From the NCBI RefSeq assembly GCF_031755915.1, contig NC_083388.1, positions 9,299,001 to 9,363,000 of the forward strand: 64,000 bases of DNA, given 5' to 3'. The stretch comes from Ziziphus jujuba. Its lineage: Eukaryota > Streptophyta > Magnoliopsida > Rosales > Rhamnaceae. The position numbers were made by a program, and so were the translations under genes. Shown here in pieces: positions 22,900 through 35,573 of this stretch. The notes under the pieces are model-generated. The model ran no database searches. It was not told the DNA's origin and saw only the letters and a program-made list of their open reading frames with translations. How positions within the stretch are numbered: position 1 is the stretch's first letter; each line of letters starts with the position of its first letter.

Positions 22900-25285
22900 T
22901 TTTATTTTTTAAAAATATTTCCCTTATTTTATCTCTTTTCTTTATATACTGAATCTCTTGGCTTTCTGTTGTCAGCCACTCCATCCCCACTCTTCTCCGT
23001 CTTTTGCCGTCGTAATTCGAAAACCCTTTTGACCAAACCATCATTTCAGGTTCGTAACTTGTTTTATTTTCAGAGTTTGAAAACATCCTTCTTTGCTCTT
23101 TTTATTTACTTCTTGCTGAAATTCGTTTGGGTATTTGTTTCAAATTTAGTTTTTTTTCTTTTTTTTTTTTCATGGAGTGAAAATGCGATTTTTATTTTGG
23201 GTTTCTAACATGGGGTTTTCTGGAAATGTGGGTGAATCCGACCATTGATTTTTCTTTTTTAATTTTTTTGGTGAAGATTAGCCAATTGGGATTTTTGGTG
23301 AACATAGCTGATTTGTTTTTTCTGTTTTTCTTTTTGCCGCTGATAGTTTTGTATTGATTTCCTTTGTTTTATTTCTGTGGATCTTTATTCTTTTATTTCT
23401 TTTGTCTATGATAGGGATTTAGGGTGGACTGAAACATTGTGAAATTTTAATATGGTATATAAATAAATCGTTTTTGTTTGACTGTGAACAAATCTTGATT
23501 GGTAGAGAATTTTTCTTTCTTCTTCTTGGTTGGAGTAGGAGATTGAAATTCTGATAATATATGGAATTGTTTCAAAGACCATCTTTGGTCTGATGCATGT
23601 TGTTGATCATTGTAAATGTAAATATATGGATATAAGTGTATTTGTGTTCTTCGAGTCCTTCTCCTAGTTTAATGATTAAGGATTGTGCTAGTGATTGTGT
23701 TTGAGAGATAAGCTAGTTGTTAGATTCATTGAACTGATGTTGAAAGTTAAGATTATTTAAAATTGGCTTGGAAAATGAGTAGAGAAGCATTCATTATTAT
23801 TCCCACCCAAACGTTAACAAGAAAGAAGAAATATCCTCGATGATTAGAAACTTGCGTCTATATTCTCTGGCTGAGTGGTCCGACTTCTGCACATTGTTAT
23901 AGATTCTTCAATTTATATTTTATACTTTTATGATGTGTGAAGTTTAGTTCGTAAATTTCTTTGCTCCTGAGATAAGAATGAAAGTAAAAGCTTCATGATT
24001 AAAATTTTCAAACGAAATTTACTTCTCGAATTGGCTCTTGCTATGTTTATTTATTTTTCTGTTTTTGCCACTATTTCCGCCTTATTATTACTTATATTCA
24101 AGCCCTTCAGTGATAGCTCTATAGCAAATCCATTTTGTTTTTCTATGGTCAATTTCTTTTTTCCATACATATTTCCATACCATTGGCATGAGTTGACAAT
24201 TGTATTGGTTAGTATTATTACTTTATTTTTCGTGGTTATTTTTATGTATATGAAAAAAAGTTCTGATCAGTTTATTTCTTGCTTCGATTTGATCTCAAAA
24301 TTTTAGGATGCCAGCTACAGCAGGAAGGGTTCGCATGCCCGCGAACAATAGGGTGCATAGTAGTGCTGCCCTCCAAACACATGGCATATGGCAGAGTGCA
24401 ATTGGGTATGATCCATATGCACCTAACAAGGACGATGATAAGAACTCTTCACAACAAAGGGCATCAAACTCTGAACCTGAGGGTGAGAATGCATATGCAA
24501 GCTTCCAAGGTCTCCTTGCACTTGCCCGTATAACTGGTTCCAATGCTGATGAGGCTCGGGGGGCATGCAAAAAGTGTGGACGTGTTGGGCATCTCAGCTT
24601 TCAATGCAGGAACTTTTTAAGCATTAAGGATAATAATAAGGAGAAAGACCCAGCAGCTATTCAAGCTGATGTATTGTCTGAGTTGAATAAGTTGAAGGGG
24701 AGTGCAGATAAGGTGAATGGGAAAAGTGCTGTTGAGAGCTCAGAGGAGAGCTCAGAGGAGGAAGGGGACAGTTCAGACTCATATTATGACTCTGAGATTG
24801 AGAGGATTATTGCTGAAAGAAGTGGGAGAAAGGTTAGTAGAAAGATCATGTCATCCGAGAAAAAGGACCCAGATGATGATGAAGATACCGATTCTAGAAA
24901 GAAGAAGAAGAGAGGAAGGTCTAAGAAGAGGAGGAGTCGGAAGAGAGAGAGTGATGACTCTGATAGTTCTGATGATTATAGGAGGAAGAAAAGGAAGGAA
25001 AAGCGGAGGAAGAGAGATGAATCCTCGGATGAGGAAAGTGACCACTGCCGTCGAAGGCATAGAAAGAGTAGAAAGGAGAAAAGGAGGAGGAGAAGCCATC
25101 GTTATTCAGATGATTCTGAATCTGATCCATCTGAGGATTCTGATAGACACCGGAAGCAGAAGAGCAGGAGGGCTGTATCACTGTCTGATTATGATAAAAG
25201 TGACCCTGATGATTCCCGAGTTGGTAGGGGAAAGAAGCGGTCTGAGAAGAAGAGCCAGAAACGTTATCACAAGGATGATGAATAG
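22900..25285 (+). CDS. CXIP4: CAX-interacting protein 4-like, CCHC zinc-finger/RS-rich protein
   Basis: The coding sequence is a single exon, 24308-25285 (325 residues); the feature starts in a probable non-coding first exon. A donor at 23050 (CAG/GTTCGT) and an acceptor ending at 24306 (TTTTAG, one base before the ATG) indicate a 5' UTR intron of about 1.26 kb; the transcription start near 22900 is a guess. A zinc knuckle C-x2-C-x4-H-x4-C sits at Cys87, Cys90, His95 and Cys100 (CKKCGRVGHLSFQC). The C-terminal half is acidic/Ser-rich, then Lys/Arg/Ser-rich (RKKKKRGRSKKRRSRKRES), like nuclear RS proteins. The N-terminus matches plant CXIP4, reported in Arabidopsis as an activator of the CAX1 H+/Ca2+ exchanger, though the composition equally suggests RNA binding. 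AATAAA lies at 25435-25440. Confidence 0.85.
23050..24306 (+). other. Predicted 5' UTR intron of the CXIP4-like gene
   Basis: T-rich sequence between a GT donor at 23050 and the AG ending at 24306. Leader introns of about 1 kb immediately before the start codon often raise expression in plants; here that is inference. Its T-richness creates a spurious hydrophobic open frame at 23995-24306. Confidence 0.6.
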
Positions 25286-26370
25286 AGTATTTTGAGTCAA
25301 GATATCGAGCTTGTTATCTATCAAGTTGCTGTTAAGTTCGTTTAGCATGGGACTATTTGCGTTTGTAACCTGTACTATGGCTCTCTTTATTTGCTCGGAG
25401 ATGCTGTTTTACTTGGAGTTCAGCACTGGGGGTAAATAAATCGTTACCTGTTTGCAGATGTGGAATTAAATTTTAAACTGCACTAATCTATTTCGTTATC
25501 ATGGGCTATGTTTTTCGTGTCTGGTTCTTTTTAATCTCTTAATGAAATTCTCCATAAAGTTTAGCCTCCTTCACAAGGTTTATCTCTTGTTCTGGTAATC
25601 GATTGATTTTTGGGTGGTACGTTTTGTTCTGATTATAAATTGCCATTTGTTTACTTTTTAAATATAGTTCTTTCTTTTGCCGTTTCTTCGTAATAGTTGA
25701 TTATGACTTTTAGGTTTAAGATATTGCTTCGCCATGTTGATTGATGCACACCTATATCCCTACTTATTTTCTTGAAGCATATTATTAATGCACAAAGTTT
25801 CTTTCTTAACGCTTAAGCGCACCTGGGTAATACAAGGTTTTACATCAGCTGATTGGTTGGAGGAAAATCTTTTATCGCAAGCATTTCATACGTCTTTTCT
25901 ATGGAGAATATGATTCTATCGTCATCGATTACTACGCTGGTAAAACCAAAAAAAAAAAAAAAAAAACATTCCTAGCACCATTAAATTTTGCACACAATAA
26001 ATTGTTTAACAAACAAATTTACATAAAGGTCATGTTATTTTTTGTCGCTTCCACAGGCTGTTAATTTCCTTTCTAGACATATACACAATTAGATGGGTTT
26101 GATGACATGATAAATGATACATCGAACTTGAATGGTTGAAGGTAGTCGCAATCTATAGCATTGGACATGCAGGCCAAAACAAAAAAAAAAAAAGCCTTTT
26201 AAGTTGCTAAAAACAATGCAATCCAAATTATTCATTACAATTCAGAAGCATAAGGGCTGTGACCCTTGCTTGAAAATTAAAACAACTAAGTATCCCATTA
26301 CCAGTGATCTTATCCACAAAAGCATAAACATGAAAACCAAAAAGTCTCTCTCCACCTTAGCTTTTGGTCT
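25286..26370. other. 3' region between convergent CXIP4-like and TIM9 genes
   Basis: The first part is the 3' UTR of the CXIP4-like gene, with AATAAA at 25435-25440. The part next to 26371 should contain the TIM9 3' UTR on the minus strand. A runs occur near 25949 and 26179. No further gene seen. Confidence 0.5.
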
Positions 26371-27431
26371 TCAATCTTGAGTGGCTGCTCCTTGGTTGAG
26401 CTCAGCAAATCTCATCCCTACTCGCATGGAATGCTTTAGGAACTTCTCAGCACATCGCCGGACACAGGTCTCCTCTTGTTTTTGCAGAGACTTGTGTTTG
26501 AAAGTGTCCACACAGTCGTCGAAGCATCTCTCAACAAGCGAATTATACATCCTTAAGCTGCAAGAAAACAACTATAATTAGAAGCTCGGTACGCATCTGG
26601 TTGGACTGCAAAGAGACAGAGATTTTGCATCCATTGCAACATATTGGAGCTAATTTTAAAGCTACATCCAGGTAATTTGCAGAAGAATTAAAGCAATAAA
26701 AGTGGTAAATGCAAACACAAGCTCCATAATTGATGCTTGTTTGATTTAAGATACCAACTTGACAAGCTCCTTTTAATCTCAACCACATTTGTTAATAAAC
26801 AACTTTATCAAACTTCAACAAGCAAGCATTATTCACTGATACAAATATGTTGTTCCCAAAACGTCCAGATGCAACATATAAGCGGCACTAGTTTTAAGGA
26901 GAACATTTCTCTGGCTTCACATAAGAATGTCACACACCACACAAATCATGTGACATATCATACAAACATGAACATGAAGCCATGTACTTAATTAAGCCCA
27001 TAATCTCCTTCAAATTGTGGAATCCTCATATATATATATATATATATGTAGCACTTTGTTTCATATATATATATATATAGCACTTTGTTCCTTGTCAGAC
27101 TCAGATCTCAAAGAACACAATTCCAAACAGATTAAATTATATGAATTCAATAATTCTGCAAACACATTAACATTGCTTTCTTAGTTAAAATCACATCAAA
27201 AGGGGAACAATCTCCAAAACCCCAAGCTGTCCCTTTTCATTCTTTGTTCGGCCCAGAAAACCCATATTGAAATCCGATTAAAATTAAAGATTGAGCACGA
27301 AAATGAGGCAGAATAGAAACTGAAAAAGGATCGAACCTGTCGCGGATCTGGAGCTGGTCGATCATGGCTGACATTCTGATCTTATCTGCTTCTGGAAGAG
27401 AGTCCAGATCCCCTAGCATGCTTTTGTCCAT
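26371..27431 (-). CDS. TIM9: Mitochondrial import inner membrane translocase subunit Tim9
   Basis: Two exons on the minus strand, 27431-27337 and 26557-26371, joined by a GT-AG intron, giving 93 residues, the usual plant length. The small Tim proteins form hexamers (Tim9-Tim10) in the intermembrane space and escort hydrophobic precursors to the TIM22 and SAM machineries. The twin CX3C motif is intact: Cys43-FDD-Cys47 and Cys63-VRR-Cys67. The flanking sequence (MYNSLVERC, SLQKQEETC, AEKFLKHSMRVGMRFAELNQ) matches plant TIM9 closely. The ATG at 27431 gives an N-terminus MDKSMLGDLDSLPEADK of normal size. The intron carries (TA)n tracts and a small tandem duplication. Confidence 0.95.
27015..27092. 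repeat. Tandem duplication in the TIM9 intron
   Basis: Two copies of a unit of the form cat(at)n followed by tagcactttgtt lie side by side; the (TA) tract differs in length between them. This looks like a replication-slippage duplication around a microsatellite. No effect on the splice sites. Confidence 0.7.
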
Positions 27432-27562
27432 TGTCGATTGAATCACAGCGTAAATTCTTCAGAGCTTTTTATTATTATCCTTTCAGTGAGTTGAAAAAGG
27501 TATAAGGGTTTATGAAATGTTGACCTCCCGAAGCAAGTTCTTCTTCACTTTATAGTGAGGAT

Positions 27563-27570
27563 AAACCCTA
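27563..27570 (+). promoter_or_regulatory. Telo-box-like element upstream of TIM9
   Basis: AAACCCTA lies about 130 bases upstream of the TIM9 start codon. Telo-boxes of this form are common in promoters of plant ribosomal and mitochondrial biogenesis genes. The match is short, so chance cannot be excluded. Confidence 0.4.
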
Positions 27571-27599
27571 GCGATGCAAAATTACACACGCTGATTGAA

Positions 27600-30500
27600 A
27601 CGGTGTCGCATGTGCTTTCTTAGTTCAATGGTCCTGGTTGTCCCACTTTAAATCGACTTAAGGCCGTTGGATCTGGGGACGCTGCAAAGTGTATTTGTTT
27701 TGTACGTTATATTCACCAAATTTACTTATTAAAAAATATAAGAATATTTAATTAATTTAATTTTTTTATATTCAAATTAAATAATTTTTTTAAATATTTA
27801 AGTTAAATAAATATATTTTAAAAAAATTACATGAATGTACAAATTGATAATATTTTAATATTTTTTGTTTTATAAATAAATTCAATAAACATTTTAATAC
27901 CCATAATATTACTGATTTGGATAAATTGTATAAATATCCCACTAAATTATTATTTATTTATTTATTTTCACATAAACACTCTATTTGTTAGTAATTGCAT
28001 ATACAATGTTTTAATTATTTTTCAAAGAATACCCTTAGACTATGTTTGGTATATAAAATAACTATTCTTTTACAACTATAAATAGTTATTAATAGAAATA
28101 AAAAATAAAAAAATAATTGATAATTCCTATTTATATGATTGGTAAAAATATTGATTTAAAATTAAAGTTCAATTTTTATAAATATTTTATTTTTCCAAAA
28201 ACCTTCAAATTTGGTAAAAAGTAATTAAAACTAAATTTTATATTTATTTTATATTTTTAGTATGTGATAATTAATTTAAATTTAAATGTGATAAAAATAT
28301 TTTAAAATTTATCCAAATTAAAATATAATAATAGGAATTTTAAGGTTGTAAAAAAGAACTACTCTTCTTTCAAATGGAAGCATATGTATTCATATGAAAT
28401 AACTATTATCAAATTCAAAAATTTACGAAACATAGAAAAAATAAAATCTATAAAATAGGAATTCTATTCCTATTTTTATTCCATAAGCTAAATATGCTTT
28501 TACATTTTTTTTTTCGATCAATAATTGATGACCTTAAATTTTTGAAATAAAATGTTATCAATTCTATTATAAGAAAATCTCCAATTCAAACACAATGTGA
28601 TGCCTTTCTTTTTCATTTAAATCTCTTGTGTTTTTCATACATATGGTGTAAAATAATCGAGGATCTTTTATTATCTGTTAATTTTAACAGTTCAAAATTA
28701 AAATAAGATTAAAAATCAATATTATATGATTGAATAATATTGTAAAATTAATTATGGTCTTTAATTGGTAAAAGTTGAAAAATGGGTTTGCTTTGAACTT
28801 TTAATAGATATAGAATAATAAAACGATGTCGGTGATAGTTATTTAAAATAATGAGGTCTAAATATTATTAAGACAAAATCATTATGGTATAAATGAAAAT
28901 TTTCTTTTATTATTATTATTATAAATAATTTTGGGCATATTATTTTTCAAGATTCTTAAATGCTTTGGACATGCATATTTCCATTTCTCATATTAAAATA
29001 GTTTAAGAATTTGATTTCTATTTGGGAAGTACTAAAGTTTCAAAAAAATTGATTTTTAAGAATTAGTTTTTTGGGAATTAGTTTTTTAAAAATTAATTTT
29101 TCTCGTATTATATTTGGTAAGAAATAGAAAATTTAGAATTTATAAGTGATTAAATTTAATATTGTATAATAAACTAAAAAAAAATTATATTTTTAAAAAA
29201 AATTCAAAAATTTCATTGGATTTTTATAGCATATCCAATTATGAATATGATTGCTATTTATATGGTATAGAAATTGATATTATTTAAATTTATTTGGCAT
29301 CAATGTACAATCAATTTTAAAATTATTTTTTAATGGTTATATGTATAAAAACTATTTATAGTTATTAATTAATTAAATATTTTATTAATTTATTTTCTTT
29401 TTTGAAATAATTGATTTTTTAAGTAAAATTTTGCTTTTTGGAAAATTTTAGAATATTTAACAAACCTTCAAGAAGTAAAGAATTATTTAGACATATCTTT
29501 TTTTTTTTTTTCTTACCATATCAGCTTAATAGGATGTTTAGACAGATCATTGAAATTTCTTTTTTTAATGTCTATCTTTTTTTCTTACATGAAAAAAAAA
29601 AAAAATCTAACAATAAACAAAGTCATTTAAGGTGCTCTTAAAATGACATTTTTATGGATGGAAACAATTTTTCCGCATGTTTTTCCAGATAGGTAAGAAT
29701 TTAATTTTTTAGGTCCATACTTTTCTACCTCAAAATAAATATCGAAATAGAGAAATATCATCACTATTCTAAAAAAACTAAATTTTTACTAACTTTATCA
29801 TTATTTAAATGGAGCCTATGTAAAAAAATTTCATAGGTTAGATGTGGTTTTAAAGTATTTCAAAAAAAAAAAAAAAAGGTGTGGTTTTAAAGTATATGGG
29901 CAATGTCCAAAAGCATACTTACAAGCCTGTTTTATATTTTTTAGAATTTAAAAATGGAGAATATACTTAAAACCATTTTATGAGGATGAAAATAAAAATT
30001 TATGTTTTGGTAAATGTCAAACATAGAATATATTTATATTAAAAAAATCTTTATTATTGGAAAAAAATATGCTACAACTATCAAAATATTTTACAAATTT
30101 ATTTACTAAATAATACATATTAAAATATTATTGATGATATATTGATATAACATAAATATATATATAATGAACTTTTAAATAGATAAAATAAATAAATAAA
30201 TTAAATATTATTACATTGCTGCATCATTTAGTAAAGTAAATTTGATAAATGTTTTTGTAATTTTTGTGTTATTGTAATAGAAATAGTTCCCATTATCCGC
30301 ATTTGTAAATGATATATATTAAAATTGTATATATCTATATAAAATAAATACCTATTTATTTAAAATTATAAATAATATTTATATCCTTTTATATTTCTAT
30401 TTCCAAATTTATGTAAAACATCTCTGGAATGCTTTCTAAATTTATTCATTTTAGAAAATGTTTCCATTTTGTTTTTTCAAATCCTATTATATTTCAAAAT

Positions 30501-31009
30501 CTTTTTTTTTTTTTTGAAGATAATATTTCAAATATATCTACCAAAAGCATTTCAATTTATACAATGAAAAAAATAGTTTTGCAAAACGTACATGACAAAC
30601 CCTAATTTATACATTTAAAAAAAAAAAATTCTAATACATGGAATTTGGGAAGAATAATTATAATTCAAAAACAATTTACAGTAATCACTTATAATTATTA
30701 ATTTTGCTTTAAGAAAGAAATTGATTTTATCATACTTAAAGTTTACTGGATTTTGAATGGAGAGTTTATGCACTTTATGCACGGTAAAAAATGAATTTGA
30801 TTAAAACAAGAACGTTTTGGGACTTTGAAATGTATGACAACTTTAAAGACTTTGCCCCATTATATATATATATATATATATAGATATAATTTTTTTGTTT
30901 AATACTTTTAACATTTTTTACTCTTTAAGTAATTTGGAAATTCATTTTGTTGCCTTTTTATATAGGGAACATTATATATAATTCCTATTCTTAATGAATG
31001 TTGTGAATG
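27600..31009. repeat. AT-rich desert with decayed repeats
   Basis: More than 3 kb of very AT-rich sequence. Between about 28036 and 28495 the ends (tgtttggtatataaaataac at the left; the reverse complement of the right end reads atatttagcttatggaataa) suggest a degenerate inverted-repeat element. There is a short duplicated gtggttttaaagtat near 29844 and 29881 either side of an A run, and (TA)n at 30861-30881. No gene recognised. Confidence 0.4.
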
Positions 31010-31450
31010 CACTATGTGGATTCAATCTGTAGAAGGCTTTGAGCACCCTATGTGGAAGTGTCCTCCAAGAGGTATTGTGAAGATTAATACGGAGGCGGCT
31101 CTAAAAGGAGGTGTTTGCTTTGCTGGGGTGGTTGCCAGAGATCACTGAGGAAATGTTCTCAAAATCCATGTTTCAATGGAAGTTTGTTGACATACTTGAA
31201 GTGGCTGAAATTTTGCTATCGATCAGCGTTGCTTCTTGCTCAGTTGCTCGGAAGGAAAACTGGCTTGATGTGGAATTGGAGAGTGACGCTAAAGTTGTTA
31301 TCCAAAGCCTGAAATCTCATTGCTCAGCTCGCAACTTTTGCAAAAACATTTTTGATCTTTTGACGGCCTTTAACTCTTTATCTTTTTCTAGGATTCCCAG
31401 ATTATGTTAATAAATGGGCCGTAATCAATCTTCCTTCTGATACATATTGA
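31010..31450 (+). pseudogene. RNase H-like (RVT_3) fragment of a truncated LINE
   Basis: The plus strand reads MWKCPPRGIVKINTEAALKG and GGVCFAGVVARDH before a stop near 31146. This is the start of the RNase H-type domain typical of plant non-LTR retrotransposons; the canonical form has Asp where Thr-Glu-Ala is read here. In another frame the domain continues (WLDVELESDAKVVIQSL, NIFDLL), and after a further frame change near 31400 it ends with a DYVNKWAVINLP-type C-terminus and a TGA at 31448-31450. Reverse transcriptase and endonuclease parts are absent, so it is 5'-truncated. A non-coding tail runs into (TA)n at 31579. Confidence 0.75.
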
Positions 31451-33225
31451 CCCCAATCATGTATTCCCCCTCTTTTGTTCTTTCCGTGATTTAGGAGAGA
31501 GGTCGTTGGACTAGCTCTGAATCTGAACTATGCTGTTTTGGCTCTTTTTGGTTTTTATAAACCCATGCTTTTCAGTAATATATATATATATATATATATA
31601 TATTTGTATATGTTCTTCGTGATTGTTGTTGTTAGTTATTTTCTTAGTTGTATTACCATACGCATATCTCATACATATTTAGAAATATATGATTAATCAT
31701 GTTAAATATATTAAAAAATATGCGATTGAATATCTTTAAAAACGAACATTTTAAATATATTAAAAAATATATAATTAAATATCTCAAATGTATTATGAAA
31801 TATACAATCGAATGTCTTTAGTGATATTTATAATTTTGAAATCAAACACTTTAATGAATAAATTTTTTCATTGCCTAAAATTATTATAATTAAAAATAAA
31901 ATTTTGTGAAATTTCTATAATTATCTGTTTTATTAAAAAACATTGTAAAATTTTTCGTAAAATGGTGTTTGATTTATAAATAATTTATGAGGAAAAAAAA
32001 ACGTGTTTTCTGGCTTATTGAGACTATAAATTGTAGATATTTTCGGTATTAAAAATATTATATATATTTAAAAAATAGTGTATAAAAAATGATAGTGGAT
32101 AATTGTGAAAAGAACTTCTAATCTTAAAATTTTACCAAGGAACATTCCATTGTTTATCTTAAATGTTTTATTTAAAATAATAAAGTACAATAAATATAAA
32201 AACGTTTAGCAAATAACATGTGTTAATATATTATTAGTTTATATATTCATGTAATATAATAATTATGTTAAAGTTATCAACTTTATTTAATAAATAATAC
32301 TGTAATAGTTATTTATTTATATTTTTCATTAGTTTATACATTGAAGAGTTCATATATTTATATTTAAATTATATAAATATATTAATCTATAATATATTAA
32401 CATATATCATTCAATAAATATTTTAATACCTATAAAAAATAAACATAAATGAGCTAAATTTTAATTAAATAAATAAATATAAAAATTAATTAATTAAATA
32501 TTATCCTATTATTCATAAATAAATTTATAAATGTTTTAATAATTATAGTATTATTGCATAATTTATTTTTTTATTTCGTAGCTCTCTTATCATGCTTGTC
32601 AGATAAAGCTAAACTAGATGGATTTGGATTGAAATTGAATTTCATTTAAAAGTTAATTAGGTCAGATTTAAGATTATCTAATCCAATCCACCGCCTAGTA
32701 TCGAACCAACCTTAGTTTTATGTCTCAAGGTAACTATTTACAAAATTTACTTTACAGTTATTTAATTTATTTGAAAATAAAAACTCCAATCAAGTGAGAA
32801 ATGGAGGAAATAATGGTCAATAACCACTCTCACTCTCTCTCTTCAATTTACCAAAAAAACACCACTTTCTCTTTTTCACATTTATTTATTTATTTATTTT
32901 TTGGAAGGTTTCACATTTATTTACTTATTTATCTTTTTTTTTTAAGAGATATTTACTTATTTATCTATTTTATTTATCTTAATGTTTTTTGGTTAAAAAA
33001 GAAAAAAAAAAAAAAAAACATTGTGTTTCTCACAATGGGGAGCGTGTGGGTACAAGTTACTACTAGATTAATTACCAGCGGTTCTGGTACACTTGCATAA
33101 ATCAGGCGAAGGAGCTGAAAAGATCACTCATCAAAATCCAACAGAAAATCCAAAACATACCAACGAACTGTCCTATTTCTAATCCCATATTCTCTCTCCA
33201 ATTCCATATAATAAAATCCAAAGTC
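31451..33225. other. Intergenic, AT-rich, no gene recognised
   Basis: Probable 3' tail of the LINE fragment to about 31578, a (TA)n tract, then AT-rich sequence with TTTA repeats near 32880-32970 and an A17 run near 33003. The last hundred bases should hold the promoter of the kelch gene. Confidence 0.5.
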
Positions 33226-33253
33226 AGTCTCTCTCTCTCTCTCTCTCTCTTTC
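33226..33253 (+). repeat. CT microsatellite in the kelch-gene leader
   Basis: A run of about 13 CT units lies 55-85 bases upstream of the kelch-gene start codon. CT-rich leader microsatellites are common around plant transcription starts. Confidence 0.8.
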
Positions 33254-33309
33254 ACTGTTTCTCTCTGGCTCACAACCCAATAAGCCTAGGCCAACCCTGC
33301 AAAACCCTG

Positions 33310-34020
33310 ATGTGGTACCTCAGCAGAACACCTTCTTCTTCTTCTTCTTCTTCTTCTTCGAAGACCCACCAACCCAATATTCAATTTTCCACGAACTCCA
33401 TCTTTCCCGTTTCCGATGATGGACTTTTCACTCAAATCTGCATCGTCCAACTCCCAAACGATTCTCAAATAGACCACCACCAAACTAGTACTAAAAATGG
33501 TTGCCAAAACCCCAAAGACCAAGAAAATGATTCATTATTATCATATTCTTCATCATGGGAATGGTTTGCGTACGTTTGCAGCCCGACCCAGTTCCGCTCG
33601 GCGGCAATCCCTCGGTCTCCGTCGTCGTTCAGAATCCAAGTGATGGCAGTCTTGCCGGACCAATTCTTGTGCGCTAAGCTTGTTGTACCCTCCGCCAATT
33701 CTGTTCTCTGTACTTATTCGCGCAACGCCAATTCTTTTCACGCTGTTCCCGAAATGCATTGCAGGGATCGAAACCTAAGCTCTTCTGCTTGTGCGGTTGT
33801 CGGTGGCTGGCTTTACGTTGCCGGAGGGTTTAAGGGCAATTCCAATCGCAATCCCAACCCCGACCCCAATCCGTCTTGTAAGTAGTCCCACATAATTTTT
33901 TTTTTTTCTTTTCATTTTCAATTAATTTCTAAACCCATGGTTAGCAATCTCTTTATGTTGCGATTTTCATCCGATGGTGCAGAATACCAATTTTTAAATT
34001 GGAATTTAATCATATATATG

Positions 34021-34055
<35 letters not shown>

Positions 34056-35573
34056 AAAAATAAAGATTGTAATTATTAACAAAAAAAAAAAAAAAAGAGA
34101 ATATAAAGCTTGTAACTTAGTCAGGAGTGTAGAACTATTTCTAGTTAACAAACAGAGAGAAAGAGCAGAAAGTTGAAAGCCAAGAAGCAGAGCTCTTTGA
34201 TATATTATATAAATTATCTATTTGTTTGTGTGCATAAAGTTTAATGAATTATACAATATCTCTGCTAACATAGATTAGCTTGGAACTACTTACAGTTTGA
34301 GACTTTAATTAAGGAACTAATTTAACCAAAGTTTGACATGTATGCTAATTCCTAGCTTCCTTAACATTCTCTCTCTGTCTATCGGTAAAAATTTCTTTAA
34401 AAGCCTAGAGCCATTTTTAATTTGATAAATCTGGAAGCTAGCCAGACCAGCCTAACATAATTACAACTTCTTCCTTTTAACATTTTCCATCTCCACTTGA
34501 ACAAAACTATTACATCTTTCACTGGTGGACTACTTTATGCCAAATTTATAATCGTTTCTTTCTTTTTATGTATTCTGTATGGATGCTCATGAAAATGGTT
34601 TGTGGCATCATGTAAACTCAAACATGAGCAACCATGCTATTGTTCTGTTTTTATTTTGATCAAACTCTTTATAGGCTTTTGTAAAGCTTTTGATAGTACC
34701 TGAAGGAAAATTTAACAACATTTATCTCCATAAAAGTATATAATTTGAAAACATGGTGCATTAATTCTGCCGAAGATATTAAGATAAGTTGTTGAAACTG
34801 CTTTTGTAGAGATTTTACACTAATTAAGATACTAAGATGATCATCACTCATCAAGAACCACTTGTTCAATTTTATTCACTTTCTCTTTCAGGCTACTAAA
34901 AGAAACACATCCCTTACCCTGTGAAACTCTATCACATACAGATTCTGAACCTCCAACTTATCTGAACTCGGCAGAGCGGTTGAACCTTAAGACATGGGAG
35001 TGGCAAACACTGCCAAACATGCAAAATTCCCGAGCCTATGCGACCGGTGTTGCTTACAAGCATAAGTTCTACGTGGTGGGTGGCAGTGCAGATATGAAGC
35101 ACTCAGCTGAGATTTACAGCCCCAGCTCCAACTCTTGGTTATTTGTGAGGTCGTTTGTGCCAAAGGAGGCAGAAGGATTTGCAGTGGCATCGCTTGGTGG
35201 GCGTTTACTGATACTGACTTGGTCCGGTTGGTTAGGTGTGAAACTATGGCAGTGGACTATATTGGTGAATCCAAACATCTGTGGATGCAGGCTAATCAGT
35301 TTCTTTCCAGACCAACTAGTGGAGAGGGATAGGCTAAAACAACATGGAGCCAGGATGGTTCAGATTGGTGAGGAGATTTGGGTTATGGTGGATGAGAATG
35401 ATAGAATTAGTCAGGTTGGTGGTTCATGTGCTTGGCCAGTGTTTCCAGCACCAATGTTTAGGCCCTCTGATGGACTTGAAACTGTGCAAAAGGGTTATAT
35501 CTATGCTTTTACTTTCAGGGATGGGCTAAGAATAAGTTGGAGAAAAATCCCCATTTTCTCAATTTTGAAATGA
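33310..35573 (+). CDS. Kelch-repeat (galactose oxidase-like) protein, F-box/kelch family relative
   Basis: Two exons. The best model joins 33310-33881 to 34892-35573 (donor GTAGTC, acceptor TTTCAG) for 417 residues. Exon 1 has a poly-Ser stretch (TCT/TTC repeat) near the N-terminus and a first kelch blade VVGGWLYVAGGF. Exon 2 continues LLKETHPLPCETLSHTDSEP, then a second blade (RAYATGVAYKHKFYVVGGSA, AEIYSPSSNSW) and further blades with the Gly-Gly and spaced Trp/Tyr pattern. Kelch blades form beta-propellers for protein binding; plant members often carry an F-box, but I see no clear F-box here. The stronger-looking donor GTAAGT at 33878 would bring in an immediate stop with this acceptor. It is compatible only with the acceptor ending at 34941, giving 399 residues. 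Confidence 0.75.

Noticed and set aside
23995..24306. 103-residue open frame with several hydrophobic segments and an ATG
   Set aside because: It lies in the T-rich predicted 5' UTR intron of the CXIP4-like gene and ends at the splice acceptor; T-rich DNA read in frame gives Phe/Leu/Ile-rich membrane-like peptides by chance.
24717..25295. 192-residue overlapping frame in the CXIP4-like gene
   Set aside because: Shifted reading of the repetitive Arg/Lys/Ser/Asp codons; the CCHC-containing frame is the real one.
31010..31450. Host RNase H gene
   Set aside because: Frame breaks, missing catalytic context and absence of any other exon fit a transposon remnant better.
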